Assembly: GCA_944385665.1 (NCBI GenBank)
Contig: CALWYB010000002.1
Span: 1-64,000 of the forward strand
Reading direction: 5' to 3'
Length of the DNA: 64,000 nucleotides
DNA from: an uncultured Oscillospiraceae bacterium
Lineage (GTDB): Bacteria; Bacillota; Clostridia; Oscillospirales; Oscillospiraceae
The notes under the pieces were generated by a model, which was given only the letters and a program-made list of their open reading frames with translations, was not told where the DNA came from and made no database searches. Shown piece by piece: positions 1 through 8,586 of the stretch (position 1 is its first letter; every line of letters starts with the position of its first letter). Made by a program: the position numbers and the translations under genes.

Positions 1-1530
1 CTGACGGAGAAGTTCCTGCTCTACGGCGGGGCCATCGCCCAGGCCGGCCAGGTGAAGGGCAAGAAGAACACCCGGGCGGCCACCTCCGACTGGATGGAGA
101 TCGAGAAGCAGCGCGGCATCTCGGTGACCTCCTCGGTGATGCAGTTCCAGTACGAGGGCTTCTGCATCAACATCCTGGACACCCCCGGCCACCAGGACTT
201 CTCCGAGGACACCTACCGCACCCTCATGGCCGCCGACAGCGCGGTGATGGTCATCGACGCGGCCAAGGGCGTGGAGGCCCAGACCCGCAAGCTGTTCAAG
301 GTGTGCGCCATGCGGGACATCCCCATCTTCACCTTCATCAACAAGATGGACCGGGAGGCCCGGGACTCCTTCGAGCTGCTGGAGGAGCTGGAGAAGGAGC
401 TGGGCATCGAGACCTACCCGGTGAACTGGCCCATCGGCTGCGGCAAGGAGTTCCAGGGGGTGTACGACCGGGGCTCCAAAAAGATCATCCACTTCACCTC
501 CAACGGGGGCGCCAAGGCGGCCACCGCCACCGAGGTGGAGCTGGGCGATCCCAACCTGGACGGCCTGATCGGGGAGCGGCTGCACCGGCAGCTCACCGAC
601 GAGATCGAGCTGCTGGACGGCGCCGCCGCCGAGTTCGATCTGGACCGGGTGCGCCACGGCAAGCTGTCCCCGGTGTTCTTCGGCTCCGCCCTCACCAACT
701 TCGGCGTGGAGCCCTTCCTGGAGCACTTCCTGCGCATGACCACGCCCCCCCTGCCCCGGAAGGCCGGGGAGCTGGTGGTGGACTCCATGGACGACGACTT
801 CTCCGGCTTCGTGTTCAAGATCCAGGCCAACATGAACAAGGCCCACCGGGACCGGATCGCCTTCCTGCGCATCGTCTCCGGCCGGTTTGACGCGGACAAG
901 GAGGTCTACCACGTCCAGGGCGGCAAGAAAATCCGCCTGTCCCGGCCCCAGCAGCTCATGGCGGCCGAGCGGGAGATCATCGAGGAGGCCTACGCCGGCG
1001 ACATCATCGGCGTGTTCGACCCGGGCATCTTCTCCATCGGCGACACCCTGTGCACTCCGGGCAAGAAGTTCCAGTTTGACCCCATCCCCACCTTTGCCCC
1101 CGAGCACTTTGAGCGCATCCGCTCCATCGACACCATGAAGCGCAAGCAGTTCCTCAAGGGCGTGGAGCAGATCGCCCAGGAGGGCGCCATCCAGATCTTC
1201 AAGACCCCCTACTCCGGCATGGAGGAGGTCATTGTGGGCGTGGTAGGCACCCTGCAATTTGACGTGCTGGAGTACCGCCTGCGCAGCGAATATAACGTAG
1301 AGCTGTACAAAGAGGGCCTGCCCTACGAGTACCTGCGGTGGATCGTCAAAGACGACGAGGACGCCCCTGCCCTTAAGGAGGAGGACCTGCTGCTGCCGGG
1401 CGACGCCAAGCTGGTGGAGGACTACAAGGGCAACCAGCTGCTGCTCTTCTCCTCCCAGTGGTCCATCCAGTGGGTGCAGGACCGGAACAAGAACCTGAAG
1501 CTGGCCGAGTTCGGCGGCGCGAGGTTTTAA
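1..1530 (+). CDS. prfC: Peptide chain release factor 3 (RF3), 5'-truncated by window edge
   Basis: Translational GTPase that recycles RF1/RF2 from the ribosome after termination. The reading frame is open from base 1 and stops with TAA at 1528-1530, giving 509 residues; RF3 is usually about 530, so some 20 N-terminal residues including the P-loop lie outside the window. Visible motifs are the G3 box DTPGH (178-192) and the G4 box NKMD (340-351), followed by the domain II/III region typical of RF3 (for example VVGTLQFDVLEYRL near residue 415). A GTG at 52 is internal and not the start. A HAD phosphatase follows after 3 bases, probably cotranscribed. Elongation factor G is the main alternative, but the length and C-terminus fit RF3. 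Confidence 0.93.
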   Translation: MTEKFLLYGGAIAQAGQVKGKKNTRAATSDWMEIEKQRGISVTSSVMQFQYEGFCINILDTPGHQDFSEDTYRTLMAADSAVMVIDAAKGVEAQTRKLFKVCAMRDIPIFTFINKMDREARDSFELLEELEKELGIETYPVNWPIGCGKEFQGVYDRGSKKIIHFTSNGGAKAATATEVELGDPNLDGLIGERLHRQLTDEIELLDGAAAEFDLDRVRHGKLSPVFFGSALTNFGVEPFLEHFLRMTTPPLPRKAGELVVDSMDDDFSGFVFKIQANMNKAHRDRIAFLRIVSGRFDADKEVYHVQGGKKIRLSRPQQLMAAEREIIEEAYAGDIIGVFDPGIFSIGDTLCTPGKKFQFDPIPTFAPEHFERIRSIDTMKRKQFLKGVEQIAQEGAIQIFKTPYSGMEEVIVGVVGTLQFDVLEYRLRSEYNVELYKEGLPYEYLRWIVKDDEDAPALKEEDLLLPGDAKLVEDYKGNQLLLFSSQWSIQWVQDRNKNLKLAEFGGARF

Positions 1531-1533
1531 GCC

Positions 1534-2361
1534 ATGGCGCCCAAACTGATCCTCGCCGACCTGGACGGCACCCTGCTGGACGAGGAAAAGCATCTCACCC
1601 CCCGCAGCCGGGCCGCCCTGGAGCGCTCTGCCGCAGCCGGCGCCCAGGTGGTCATCGCCACCGGCCGGTTCTTCGGGGGCGTGCCCGACTTTTTGAAGGA
1701 GCTGCCCTTCCTGCGCTACTTTATTCTCATGAACGGGGCCAAGGTGTATGACCGCCAGACGGACTCCGTTCTCTACCGCTCCGAGATCCCCCTGGAAACT
1801 GCCCAGGCAGTCTACCGCCTGCTGGAACCTCTGGGCTGCACCGTGGACTGCTACCAGAACGACCGGGGGATCATGCCCCGGAAGTTTCTGGACCGGCTGG
1901 ACTACTATATCCCCGACCCCATCGTCCGCATGATTATCGGCCCCAACCGCGCCCCGGTGGACGACCTGCCCGCCGCCATGGCCCAGGGCGGGGAGACGGT
2001 GCAGAAGATGCAGTCCTTCTTCCCCGACCTGGCGGTGCGGCGCCAGGCGGCCCAGCTGCTGTCGCAGCAGTTTCCCCAGCTCATCCAGTCCATCTCCCTG
2101 CCCACCAACCTGGAGCTCAACGCCCCCGGCGCCACCAAGGGGGACGCCCTGGCGGCCCTGTGCCGCCATCTGGGGCTGGACCTGCTGGAGTCCGCCGCCT
2201 TCGGCGACGGCACCAACGATCTCACCATGATCCAGAAGGCCGGGGTGGGGGTGGCCATGGCCAACGCCACCCCCCAGGTGCTCCAGTGCGCCGACCTGGT
2301 GGCCCCCTCCAACCGGGAGGACGGGGTGGCCCAGATCTTAGAGAAGTGGTTTCCACAGTAA
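1534..2361 (+). CDS. Cof-type HAD-IIB family phosphatase
   Basis: 275-residue haloacid dehalogenase superfamily hydrolase. Motif I is DLDGT at residues 8-12, with both aspartates present. The late motif FGDGTNDLTMI (about residues 226-236) matches HAD motif IV, and the insert between them is the C2 cap of the IIB subclass. Such enzymes dephosphorylate sugar phosphates, nucleotides or flavin precursors; the substrate cannot be told from sequence. The ATG lies 3 bases after the prfC stop, with GAGG at 1521-1524 as a ribosome site inside the prfC end, so the two genes are translationally close. Stop TAA at 2359-2361. Confidence 0.9.
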   Translation: MAPKLILADLDGTLLDEEKHLTPRSRAALERSAAAGAQVVIATGRFFGGVPDFLKELPFLRYFILMNGAKVYDRQTDSVLYRSEIPLETAQAVYRLLEPLGCTVDCYQNDRGIMPRKFLDRLDYYIPDPIVRMIIGPNRAPVDDLPAAMAQGGETVQKMQSFFPDLAVRRQAAQLLSQQFPQLIQSISLPTNLELNAPGATKGDALAALCRHLGLDLLESAAFGDGTNDLTMIQKAGVGVAMANATPQVLQCADLVAPSNREDGVAQILEKWFPQ

Positions 2362-2404
2362 GAAACCGTCCAATTTGCCCCGTTGGGGGCTATGGAGGCA
2401 AGCT

Positions 2405-3718
2405 ATGAGAAATCGATTTTTAGGCGGGGTCCATCCCACCTCCCATAAGGAGAGCACCCGCCGCAAGCCCATCGTGCCCCTGGAGGAGCCCCCCAAAGAG
2501 GTGGTCATCCCTCTGGTCATGTGTTCCGAGGGGGGCGCGGAGCCGGTGGTAAAGCCGGGGGACCGGGTCACCGTGGGCCAGATCATCGCCAAGCCCACCG
2601 GCGGCGGGGTGTATGTCCACGCCAGCGTGTCCGGCAAGGTGAAGGCCATCGAGCCCCGGCCCCACCCCTGGGGCGGCAAATGGCCCGCGGTGGTCATCCA
2701 GAACGACTTTAAAGACACCCCCTGTCCCGATCTGCCCCTGCCCATGGACTGGGCACGGATGAACCGGGAGGAGGCCCTGGAGCGCATCTGCCAGGCGGGC
2801 ATCACCAGCCTGGGCGGCGGCGCCAGCCCCACCCACCTGCGCCTCAAAGAGGCGGTGGGCAAGACGGAGGTGCTTATCGTCAACGCCGCCGAGTGCGAGC
2901 CCTACCTCACCGCCGACCACCGCCTGCTGCTGGAGAAGGGCGACCAGATCCTCCAGGGCGTGCAGATGGTCAGCCGCCTGGTCCGGGCCGACAAGGCCAT
3001 TTTGGTGGTGGCGGGGGACAAGCTCAACGCGGTGGAGTTTCTGGAGCGCCGCCTGCGCCGGAAAAAGCGGGAGGTAGAGATCGTCACCATCCAGACCCGC
3101 TACCCCCTGGGCATGGAAAAGCAGCTCATCCGCTCGGTCACCGGCCGGGAGGTCTCTCCGGGCCAGTCCGCCCTGGACGTGGGCTGCGCCGTCTTTAATG
3201 TTGCTACGGTGTATGCCATCCGCCACGCCCTGCTCACCGGCGAGCCCCTCACCTACCGGGCGGTGACGGTAAGCGGCGGTGCGGTGGCCCGGCCCCGGAA
3301 CCTGTGGGCGCCCATCGGCACCCCTCTGCGCTGCCTGCTGGAGGCGGCGGGAGGCCTGCGGGAGGAGGCCGCCGTCACCCTCACCGGCGGGCCTATGAAC
3401 GGCCTTGTCCAGGAGGACCTGGACGCCCCGGTGGTGAAGAACACCAACGCCCTTTTGTGCCTGACGGAACAGGAGCACAACGTGGACCAGCCGGAGATGG
3501 TGTGCGTCAAGTGCGGCCACTGCGTCTCCGCCTGCCCCATGGACTTGAACCCCGCCCTGGTCTACCGGGCCATGCGCCTGGGGGAGAAGGAGCTGCTGCC
3601 CCATCTCCACCTGGAGGACTGCATGGACTGCGGGTGCTGCTCCTACATCTGTCCCTCCCACATCCCCCTCATGGACCTGGTGCGCCAGGCCAAGAAAGAA
3701 GGTGCGTCTCATGACTGA
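2405..3718 (+). CDS. rnfC: RNF-type electron transport complex subunit C
   Basis: Peripheral subunit of the RNF ferredoxin:NAD+ oxidoreductase, which couples electron transfer to ion pumping at the membrane. The protein has 437 residues and opens MRNRFLGGVHP, as RnfC does, with a barrel-sandwich region near residues 45-85. The NADH/FMN-binding domain fills the middle, and there are two ferredoxin-type clusters near the C-terminus, CVKCGHCVSACP and CMDCGCCSYICP. A TTG at 2375 is in frame, but GGAGG at 2394-2398 with 6-base spacing selects the ATG at 2405. The stop codon overlaps the next gene by 8 bases, so coupling is likely. A small hairpin (2377-2390) precedes the ribosome site. Confidence 0.92.
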   Translation: MRNRFLGGVHPTSHKESTRRKPIVPLEEPPKEVVIPLVMCSEGGAEPVVKPGDRVTVGQIIAKPTGGGVYVHASVSGKVKAIEPRPHPWGGKWPAVVIQNDFKDTPCPDLPLPMDWARMNREEALERICQAGITSLGGGASPTHLRLKEAVGKTEVLIVNAAECEPYLTADHRLLLEKGDQILQGVQMVSRLVRADKAILVVAGDKLNAVEFLERRLRRKKREVEIVTIQTRYPLGMEKQLIRSVTGREVSPGQSALDVGCAVFNVATVYAIRHALLTGEPLTYRAVTVSGGAVARPRNLWAPIGTPLRCLLEAAGGLREEAAVTLTGGPMNGLVQEDLDAPVVKNTNALLCLTEQEHNVDQPEMVCVKCGHCVSACPMDLNPALVYRAMRLGEKELLPHLHLEDCMDCGCCSYICPSHIPLMDLVRQAKKEGASHD

Positions 3719-5372
3719 TTCCCGCCCTGTCATGCGCCGCCAGCCCCCTCAGATCGCCCAGGTGTCCAGCATCTCCAGCTCCATGCTGGACGTGATGGTG
3801 GCCCTGCTGCCCGCGTTGGGCATGGCGGTCTACCTCTTCGGCGTCCGGGTTTTGGCCCTGACCGTGGTGAGCATCCTCTCCTGTGTGGGGTCTGAGTACC
3901 TCTACCGCCGCCTGCGGAAGCTCCCCGACACCACCCGGGACCTGTCCGCCTGCGTCACCGGCCTGCTGCTGGCCATGACTCTGCCCGTCACCGCCCCCTA
4001 CTGGGCGCCGGTGCTGGGGGGCGTGTTTGCCATCGTGGTGGTCAAGCAGCTCTACGGCGGCCTGGGCCGCAACTTTATGAACCCCGCCCTGGCCGGACGG
4101 ATGCTGCTGACCACCTTCCCCGGTCTCATGACCAACTGGGTGGACGCCTTCCAGCGCCCCGGCCTGCTCTCCACCGCCGACGCGGTCACCTCCGCCACCC
4201 CCATGTCCTACCTCCACAACGGCCAGCTGCCCCCCCAGAGCGTGGGCCAGCTGCTCATGGGACAGCACGGCGGCGCCATGGGAAGCGTGGCGGTGATGAT
4301 GCTGATACTGGGCGGCATTTACCTGGTGGGCCGCCGGGTCATCCAGCCCCGGGCCACCCTGGCCTTCCTGGCCACCGTGGCCCTGCTCACCTTCCTGTTC
4401 CCCCAGGGGGACGGGGGACGGGTGGCCTGGATGCTGGCCCAGCTGTTCAGCGGCGGCCTGATGCTGGGGGCCATCTTCATGGCCTCCGACTACACCACCA
4501 CCCCAGTGACTCCCCGGGGACAGCTCCTCTTCGGGGTGGGCTGCGGCGCGCTCACCGTGCTGCTGCGCTACTACGGCTCCTACCCCGACGGGGTGGGCTG
4601 GGCCATCCTCACCATGAACTGCTGCGTATGGCTGCTGGACCGCACCGGCATGCCCCGGCGCTTCGGCGTGACCCCCTTTGCCGCCACCCGGGAGCGGCTC
4701 TCCCACATCCGGGCCAGTCTGGCCCAGATCAAATTCGTCAAGCCCCAGCTGCGGCTCTTCTCCCGGGCGGGAGAGGGCACCATGCCCGGCGAGGGCTATC
4801 TGGATGAGCTGCGGGGGAAGGTCCGCCACGGCACCGTGCTGGCGGTGGCGGTGGCCCTGATGGCCGGGATGGTCTTTGGGGTCCACCAGCTCACCGACTA
4901 CGCCACCGTGCGCACCGAAACCCAGCTCCAGCAGGAGCTGCTCTCCCAGGTGATGCCCCAGGCCACCATCCGCTCGGAGACCCCCTACCGGGCCTCCGGC
5001 GCCCTGAGCATCACCGCCGGCTACAACAACACCGGCCTGGTGGGCTACTGCATCGAGGTCCAGGCCCACGGCTTCGGCGGTCTGATGACCGCGGTGGTGG
5101 GGGTCAACACCAACGGCGAGGTCACCGGCGTAGCCGTCACCAGCCACAAGGAGACCCTGAGCGTGGGCACCCAGGCCCTGGAGAGCGACTATCTGGACCA
5201 GTACAAGGGCAAGTCGGGCACCATCCGCCCCTCGGGCAGCAACGCGGTGGACACCATCTCCGGCGCCACCGCCACCTGCGACGCCATCACCGACTGCGTC
5301 AACCAGGCCCTGTCCATTGTGGCCAATCTGGATACGGAAGGAGTCACGGAATATGTGGACGGCGAAGTGTAA
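3711..5372 (+). CDS. RnfD-RnfG fusion protein
   Basis: 553-residue membrane flavoprotein combining two RNF subunits normally encoded separately. Residues 1 to about 340 are RnfD-like: several hydrophobic helices and the motif DAVTSATPM, whose threonine is the expected covalent FMN site. From about residue 370 a new transmembrane helix leads into an RnfG-like FMN-binding domain ending in SGATATCDAI, matching the (S/T)GAT flavinylation motif. The sequence shows no stop or frameshift between the halves. ATG 3711 has an upstream GAAGG and overlaps the end of rnfC; an in-frame GTG at 3702 is less likely. In the standard cluster RnfE, RnfA and RnfB follow, but only RnfA is here. Confidence 0.88.
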   Translation: MTDSRPVMRRQPPQIAQVSSISSSMLDVMVALLPALGMAVYLFGVRVLALTVVSILSCVGSEYLYRRLRKLPDTTRDLSACVTGLLLAMTLPVTAPYWAPVLGGVFAIVVVKQLYGGLGRNFMNPALAGRMLLTTFPGLMTNWVDAFQRPGLLSTADAVTSATPMSYLHNGQLPPQSVGQLLMGQHGGAMGSVAVMMLILGGIYLVGRRVIQPRATLAFLATVALLTFLFPQGDGGRVAWMLAQLFSGGLMLGAIFMASDYTTTPVTPRGQLLFGVGCGALTVLLRYYGSYPDGVGWAILTMNCCVWLLDRTGMPRRFGVTPFAATRERLSHIRASLAQIKFVKPQLRLFSRAGEGTMPGEGYLDELRGKVRHGTVLAVAVALMAGMVFGVHQLTDYATVRTETQLQQELLSQVMPQATIRSETPYRASGALSITAGYNNTGLVGYCIEVQAHGFGGLMTAVVGVNTNGEVTGVAVTSHKETLSVGTQALESDYLDQYKGKSGTIRPSGSNAVDTISGATATCDAITDCVNQALSIVANLDTEGVTEYVDGEV

Positions 5373-5411
5373 CGGTTCTGTGCTCCCGGTATGGGGAAAG
5401 GAGGCGGCGTT

Positions 5412-5996
5412 ATGACCGCGGTATATCTGGCGGCGGTGGCTCTGGCCGCCCTGCTGTCGGAAAACTTCATTCTGGTCAACTGCCTGGGCATCGGCACCCG
5501 CACCCGGGCCTTTGAGGACCCTCTGGACGCCGGCCGCACCGGCGTGGCCCTGACGGCGGTGATGACCTTCACCGCCCTGGTGGCCTGGGTGGCCGACCAG
5601 CTGCTGTACCACTTCGGTCTGGACTACTTCCAGACCCTGGTGTTCGCCCTCATCGGGCCGGTGGTGGTGTGGGCGCTGCGGGGCTTTCTGCGCTCCTGCG
5701 TGCCTGAGCTGTCCCGCCGCCTGGACGACAACCTGTCCTCCATCACCTCCAACTGCGCCGCCATGGGCGCGGCCCTCATCATCTCCCAGCGGGGCTATAA
5801 CCTGGCCGCCGCCCTGCTCTTCGGCCTGTTCGGCGGCCTGGGCGCCACCATCGCCCTGATGAGCTTTGCCGGGCTGCGCCGGGACCTGAACGTGGACAGC
5901 TGCCCCAAGAGCTTCCGGGGTCTGCCCCTGGAGCTGGTCACCGCCGGCCTCATGGCCCTGTCCCTGGTGGGCTTCTACGGTCTGCATCTGGCGTGA
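5412..5996 (+). CDS. rnfA: RNF-type electron transport complex subunit A
   Basis: 194-residue integral membrane protein with about six hydrophobic helices. It matches RnfA rather than its paralogue RnfE by the N-terminal ENFILVNCLGI, the central SNCAAMGAAL and the C-terminal GLPLELVTAGLMALSLVGF. In the complex RnfA and RnfE form the membrane core that holds an iron-sulfur centre, using the conserved cysteines NCLG and NCA. The ATG at 5412 is chosen because AAAGGAGG (5397-5404) precedes it by 7 bases; the in-frame ATG at 5391 lies upstream of that site. It is the last gene of the locus; no RnfB or RnfE follows, only a hairpin-rich spacer. Confidence 0.85.
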   Translation: MTAVYLAAVALAALLSENFILVNCLGIGTRTRAFEDPLDAGRTGVALTAVMTFTALVAWVADQLLYHFGLDYFQTLVFALIGPVVVWALRGFLRSCVPELSRRLDDNLSSITSNCAAMGAALIISQRGYNLAAALLFGLFGGLGATIALMSFAGLRRDLNVDSCPKSFRGLPLELVTAGLMALSLVGFYGLHLA

Positions 5997-6022
5997 CCCC
6001 CGCATAAAGCGCATAAAATGCC

Positions 6023-6244
6023 CTCCTGCAAGGAGTTCCGTCGCCCGCGGGCGGCGGAATAACATGAAATCACGTCATTTCCGGCGACACAAGGTGAATT
6101 GCCCTGCAAGGGCAAGAGAGGGTCCCCTGGGGGAGGCGCGTCGGAAATGACACATCTCACGCAAGACGGACCGACTTTTCCGCAGGAATCGAGGTCCGCC
6201 TTGCATGCAGCTTTCCTCGCCAAAGTGGTTTTACCACTTTGGCG
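6023..6244. repeat. Cluster of nested inverted repeats after rnfA
   Basis: The spacer between rnfA and the DUF1540 gene holds no convincing gene but many inverted repeats: CTCCT/AGGAG (6023-6035), a 12-bp palindrome (6036-6047 with 6048-6059, one mismatch), TTGCCCT/AGGGCAA (6099-6115), a long-range pair GTCATTTCCG/CGGAAATGAC (6074-6083 with 6142-6151), an 11-of-12 pair (6161-6172 with 6193-6204) and a perfect 12-bp hairpin with a TTT loop (6218-6229 with 6233-6244). This may be a structured RNA, an mRNA 3' region or a decayed mobile element. Confidence 0.6.
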
Positions 6245-6283
6245 AAAAAAAATGGCCCGTCCGGTTGGACGGGCCGTTTTTTG
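6245..6283. terminator. Bidirectional intrinsic terminator
   Basis: Stem GGCCCGTCC / GGACGGGCC (6254-6262 with 6267-6275), loop GGTT, flanked by A8 on the left (6245-6252) and T6 on the right (6277-6282). It can end the minus-strand DUF1540 transcript and any plus-strand read-through from rnfA. Confidence 0.8.
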
Positions 6284-6284
6284 C

Positions 6285-6443
6285 TTATTTCAGCTGGAAG
6301 GAGTCACACTCGGTGCCCTTGCAGTTGGTGGGGGAACCCTCGCAGCAGCCCACGCGGACCTGGTTGAGGGAGCAGCTGTTCTGGGCGGAATGGTGGACGC
6401 AGTTGTCCACGGTGCAGTGAATGTGATTGTTGTTCTGATCCAT
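6285..6443 (-). CDS. DUF1540 domain protein (small cysteine-rich)
   Basis: A 52-residue gene, easily missed because of its size. The translation begins MDQNNNHIHCTVDNCVHH and has seven cysteines in the DUF1540 pattern: C10 and C15, then C24, C33/C34, C41 and C46, ending ECDSFQLK. The family is common in Clostridia and Bacilli and is presumed to bind metal; its function is not known to me. Start ATG 6443 on the minus strand is preceded by GAGGAGG about 9 bases upstream; stop TAA at 6285. It is followed by the bidirectional terminator and stands alone, with its 5' end facing the 3' end of the neighbouring membrane-protein gene. Confidence 0.85.
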   Translation of the reverse strand: MDQNNNHIHCTVDNCVHHSAQNSCSLNQVRVGCCEGSPTNCKGTECDSFQLK

Positions 6444-6497
6444 TGTATTCAAACCTCCTCACAGTGGATGAGGTTATTGTGCCCGGGTTTTCTCCGG

Positions 6498-7331
6498 TTA
6501 TTCCTCGCCGGAGGAAGTTTCCTCCTCGGGGAGCACCTGGGGAATAAAGTTCCGGGCAAACCAGCCCTTGCCCCGGTTTTTCACATAAAAATAGCCTACA
6601 ATGGAGAAGACCACCGCGCCGATGAAGTTGACCAGCAGGTCGTTCATGGTGTCCAGCAGCCCGATGTCCAGGTAGCCTCCCAGACCCAGGGGGATCTGCT
6701 GATCCCCGCACACCACGATCACGTCGGTGATGCCCTGGATGGCCACCGGGGTGTTGCCTCCCGTAGGGTCCAGGCTCACCGAGGAGATGACATTCACCAC
6801 CGTGTCCTTCTGCATGTCCAGCAGGAAGAACTGGTCCATGGTGCACTCAAAGAACTCCCACAGCACCCCGATGGTCATGGAGAAGCAGAAGGCCGCGATG
6901 GCCATGTACACCGGAGAGAGGGACAGGGACACCCGCTTGTGCCGGTTGCACAGGTCCACCAGGGAGAAGCCGATGGCGGCGCAGAGAAAGCCGTTCAAGG
7001 TGTGGAGCATGGTGTCCCAGTAGGGGAAGGTGGTGTAAAAGGACCGGATCTCCCCCAAAATTTCGGCGGCAAAAATAAAGAGGAGAATGATGATCTCCAG
7101 CACGTTGGGCAGGTCGATTTGCAGGCTCTTTTCCAGAATGGTGGGCATGAGGAACAGCACCAGGGTGAGCACGCACAAAAAGACGTTTTCAAAGTTGCCG
7201 TTGAAGAACTGGGCCACCAGCACCGCGATCACCAGCAGGCGCAGCACCACATACACCGTGGCCACCACGCTCTTTTTCCGCAGGGTATGGTGGGCGGAGA
7301 CCAAAAAGTTGTGTTTTTTCTTGCGTCCCAT
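6498..7331 (-). CDS. Polytopic membrane protein (DUF2238/YjdF-like)
   Basis: 277-residue membrane protein. It starts MGRKKKHNF, a basic cytoplasmic tail, and has about six hydrophobic helices. Conserved-looking stretches are YWDTMLHTLNGFL and GVLWEFFEC, where acidic and histidine residues sit inside the membrane, and DTMNDLLVNFIGA near the C-terminus. These resemble the DUF2238/YjdF membrane family, whose function is unknown to me. The start at 7331 is preferred over 7361 because AAGGAGG lies 7 bases upstream of it. It is divergent from the small gene at 7406, with only 74 bases between them for both promoters. Confidence 0.65.
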   Translation of the reverse strand: MGRKKKHNFLVSAHHTLRKKSVVATVYVVLRLLVIAVLVAQFFNGNFENVFLCVLTLVLFLMPTILEKSLQIDLPNVLEIIILLFIFAAEILGEIRSFYTTFPYWDTMLHTLNGFLCAAIGFSLVDLCNRHKRVSLSLSPVYMAIAAFCFSMTIGVLWEFFECTMDQFFLLDMQKDTVVNVISSVSLDPTGGNTPVAIQGITDVIVVCGDQQIPLGLGGYLDIGLLDTMNDLLVNFIGAVVFSIVGYFYVKNRGKGWFARNFIPQVLPEEETSSGEE

Positions 7332-7405
7332 CACAGACCTCCTTGTTGGAAAACCAGGCACAAATCCCCCCAGGGGCGCATAGGATGGGGGAGAGGTGAT
7401 AACAT

Positions 7406-7618
7406 ATGGATCTCAAGCGCAATCAGATTACCCTCTCCCAGCTGCTGGCCGACCCCAAGGCCAAAGCGGTGCTCCAGCGCCGGTTCGGCCCCTACCTCAA
7501 GCACCCCATGGCCAAGGCGGCGGGGTCGCTGACCCTGGCTCAGCTGAGTGAAATGGCAGCCGTCTATCTGCCCCCAAAAACCATTCAGGACACCATCCGG
7601 GAGCTGGCCGCTCTGTAA
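7406..7618 (+). CDS. Small helical protein of unknown function
   Basis: 70 residues, starting MDLKRNQITLSQLLADP and ending IRELAAL; not recognised. It looks like two helical segments around GSLTLAQLSEM with an intervening PKT, an all-alpha fold without cysteines or membrane segments. GAGAGGTGA (7391-7399) serves as ribosome site 6 bases before ATG 7406. A CGCATAGGATGG stretch (7377-7388) just upstream also occurs at 11523-11534; it resembles sporulation sigma -10 elements (CATA-type), but this is weak. A strong terminator follows the stop directly, so it is a single-gene unit. Confidence 0.65.
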   Translation: MDLKRNQITLSQLLADPKAKAVLQRRFGPYLKHPMAKAAGSLTLAQLSEMAAVYLPPKTIQDTIRELAAL

Positions 7619-7626
7619 TCGCTCTG

Positions 7627-7649
7627 GGACCGCACCGCGGTCCTTTTTT
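7627..7649 (+). terminator. Intrinsic terminator
   Basis: Stem GGACCGC / GCGGTCC (7627-7633 with 7637-7643), loop ACC, then T6. It ends the 70-aa gene; its T-tract overlaps the stop codon of the convergent SseB-like gene. Confidence 0.85.
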
Positions 7650-8445
7650 ATTCGGCCCGAATGTAGAAGGGCATGGCGTCCTCGGTGGCCGCCTCGGCAA
7701 AGCTGGTGCCGTAGGGGATCATGTCCACCGGCAGCTTGCCGAAGTGGGGGGCGGCGGCCTGGGCGATGGCCTGGAAGACCTCCTCCTGCACGCCGGTGTG
7801 GTCCACCACGATGATATAGCGCTTCATGCCGTCCTGGCGCACCATCTCCCGCAGCCACAGGCGCTGGATGTCCTCCCGCTTTTCCGCCAGATCACACACC
7901 GCGTCCAGCAGCTCCTCCGGCTCCTCCTCCGGATCGCCCACCATCACCTGGGTGTCCTTCTCCACCTGCTCCTGGGCATAGCCTCGGGCCAGCTCCGCCT
8001 TCTTCTTGGCCAGGCGGTCGATGTTGTCCCGGTCCAGGGTCAGGCTCAGACCTCTGGGGTTGATGACCAGACCGGCGGTGCGGCCGTCCTGGAGGATCAT
8101 GTTGGCGTAATTGTCAAAGCGGAGTATGACCACCTTCTGCTCCTTGGGACCACAGAACTTCCGCAGCTCCTGCCAGTCGGTGAAGGCGGGGAAGTACACC
8201 CGGCCGTCCTTGGTGCTGGTGAGCTGGAACTGGATGGTGGTCTTGCCCTTCATGTCCTGGGGGGCACCGGGCGCCTGAGGGGCCAGCATCACCGGGGCCA
8301 GGAAGGCGGCGTGGTTGAGCACCAGGTCCAGCACCTTGCCCTGGTTGAGGGGGGTATTTTCCTTGCTGAGGGCCTCCATGGCCTCTACCAGCTGGGGGTT
8401 GGAGATCTTCTGCAGATCGATGGGCGGATTTTTCCCTTGCGGCAT
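7648..8445 (-). CDS. SseB-family protein
   Basis: 265 residues. The N-terminal part (about residues 10-130) resembles SseB: helical segment ISNPQLVEAMEALSKE, then a beta-rich part with VYFPAFTDWQELRKFC and INPRGLSLTL. The C-terminal part (about 170-262) resembles the SseB C-terminal domain, KRYIIVVDHTG...IPYGTSFAEAATEDAMPFY. SseB was named for enhanced serine sensitivity in E. coli, but the biochemical role is unclear; copies are frequent in Clostridia. Start ATG 8445 has AGGAGG 9 bases upstream; the longer frame to 8514 is ignored. The gene converges on the 7406 gene and is divergent from sfsA. Confidence 0.75.
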   Translation of the reverse strand: MPQGKNPPIDLQKISNPQLVEAMEALSKENTPLNQGKVLDLVLNHAAFLAPVMLAPQAPGAPQDMKGKTTIQFQLTSTKDGRVYFPAFTDWQELRKFCGPKEQKVVILRFDNYANMILQDGRTAGLVINPRGLSLTLDRDNIDRLAKKKAELARGYAQEQVEKDTQVMVGDPEEEPEELLDAVCDLAEKREDIQRLWLREMVRQDGMKRYIIVVDHTGVQEEVFQAIAQAAAPHFGKLPVDMIPYGTSFAEAATEDAMPFYIRAE

Positions 8446-8586
8446 AGTATATTCCTCCTGTGTCAGGCCCGTCCCGGGGACTTGCCCCGGCGGCGGCCAT
8501 GGGTTATACTTCATTTCAGAGCCCGGCTTGGGGACAAGCCGGACGCTTACTTTATATCATACCAGAAAACAGCGGAGGAACACAAG

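Noticed and set aside
3669..6065. 798-residue open frame on the minus strand across the rnf genes
   Set aside because: Antisense shadow caused by high GC at third codon positions; His/Gly/Gln-rich translation without domains or ribosome site.
6099..7532. 477-residue plus-strand open frame
   Set aside because: Runs through the hairpin spacer and antisense to the DUF1540 and membrane-protein genes; no domain.
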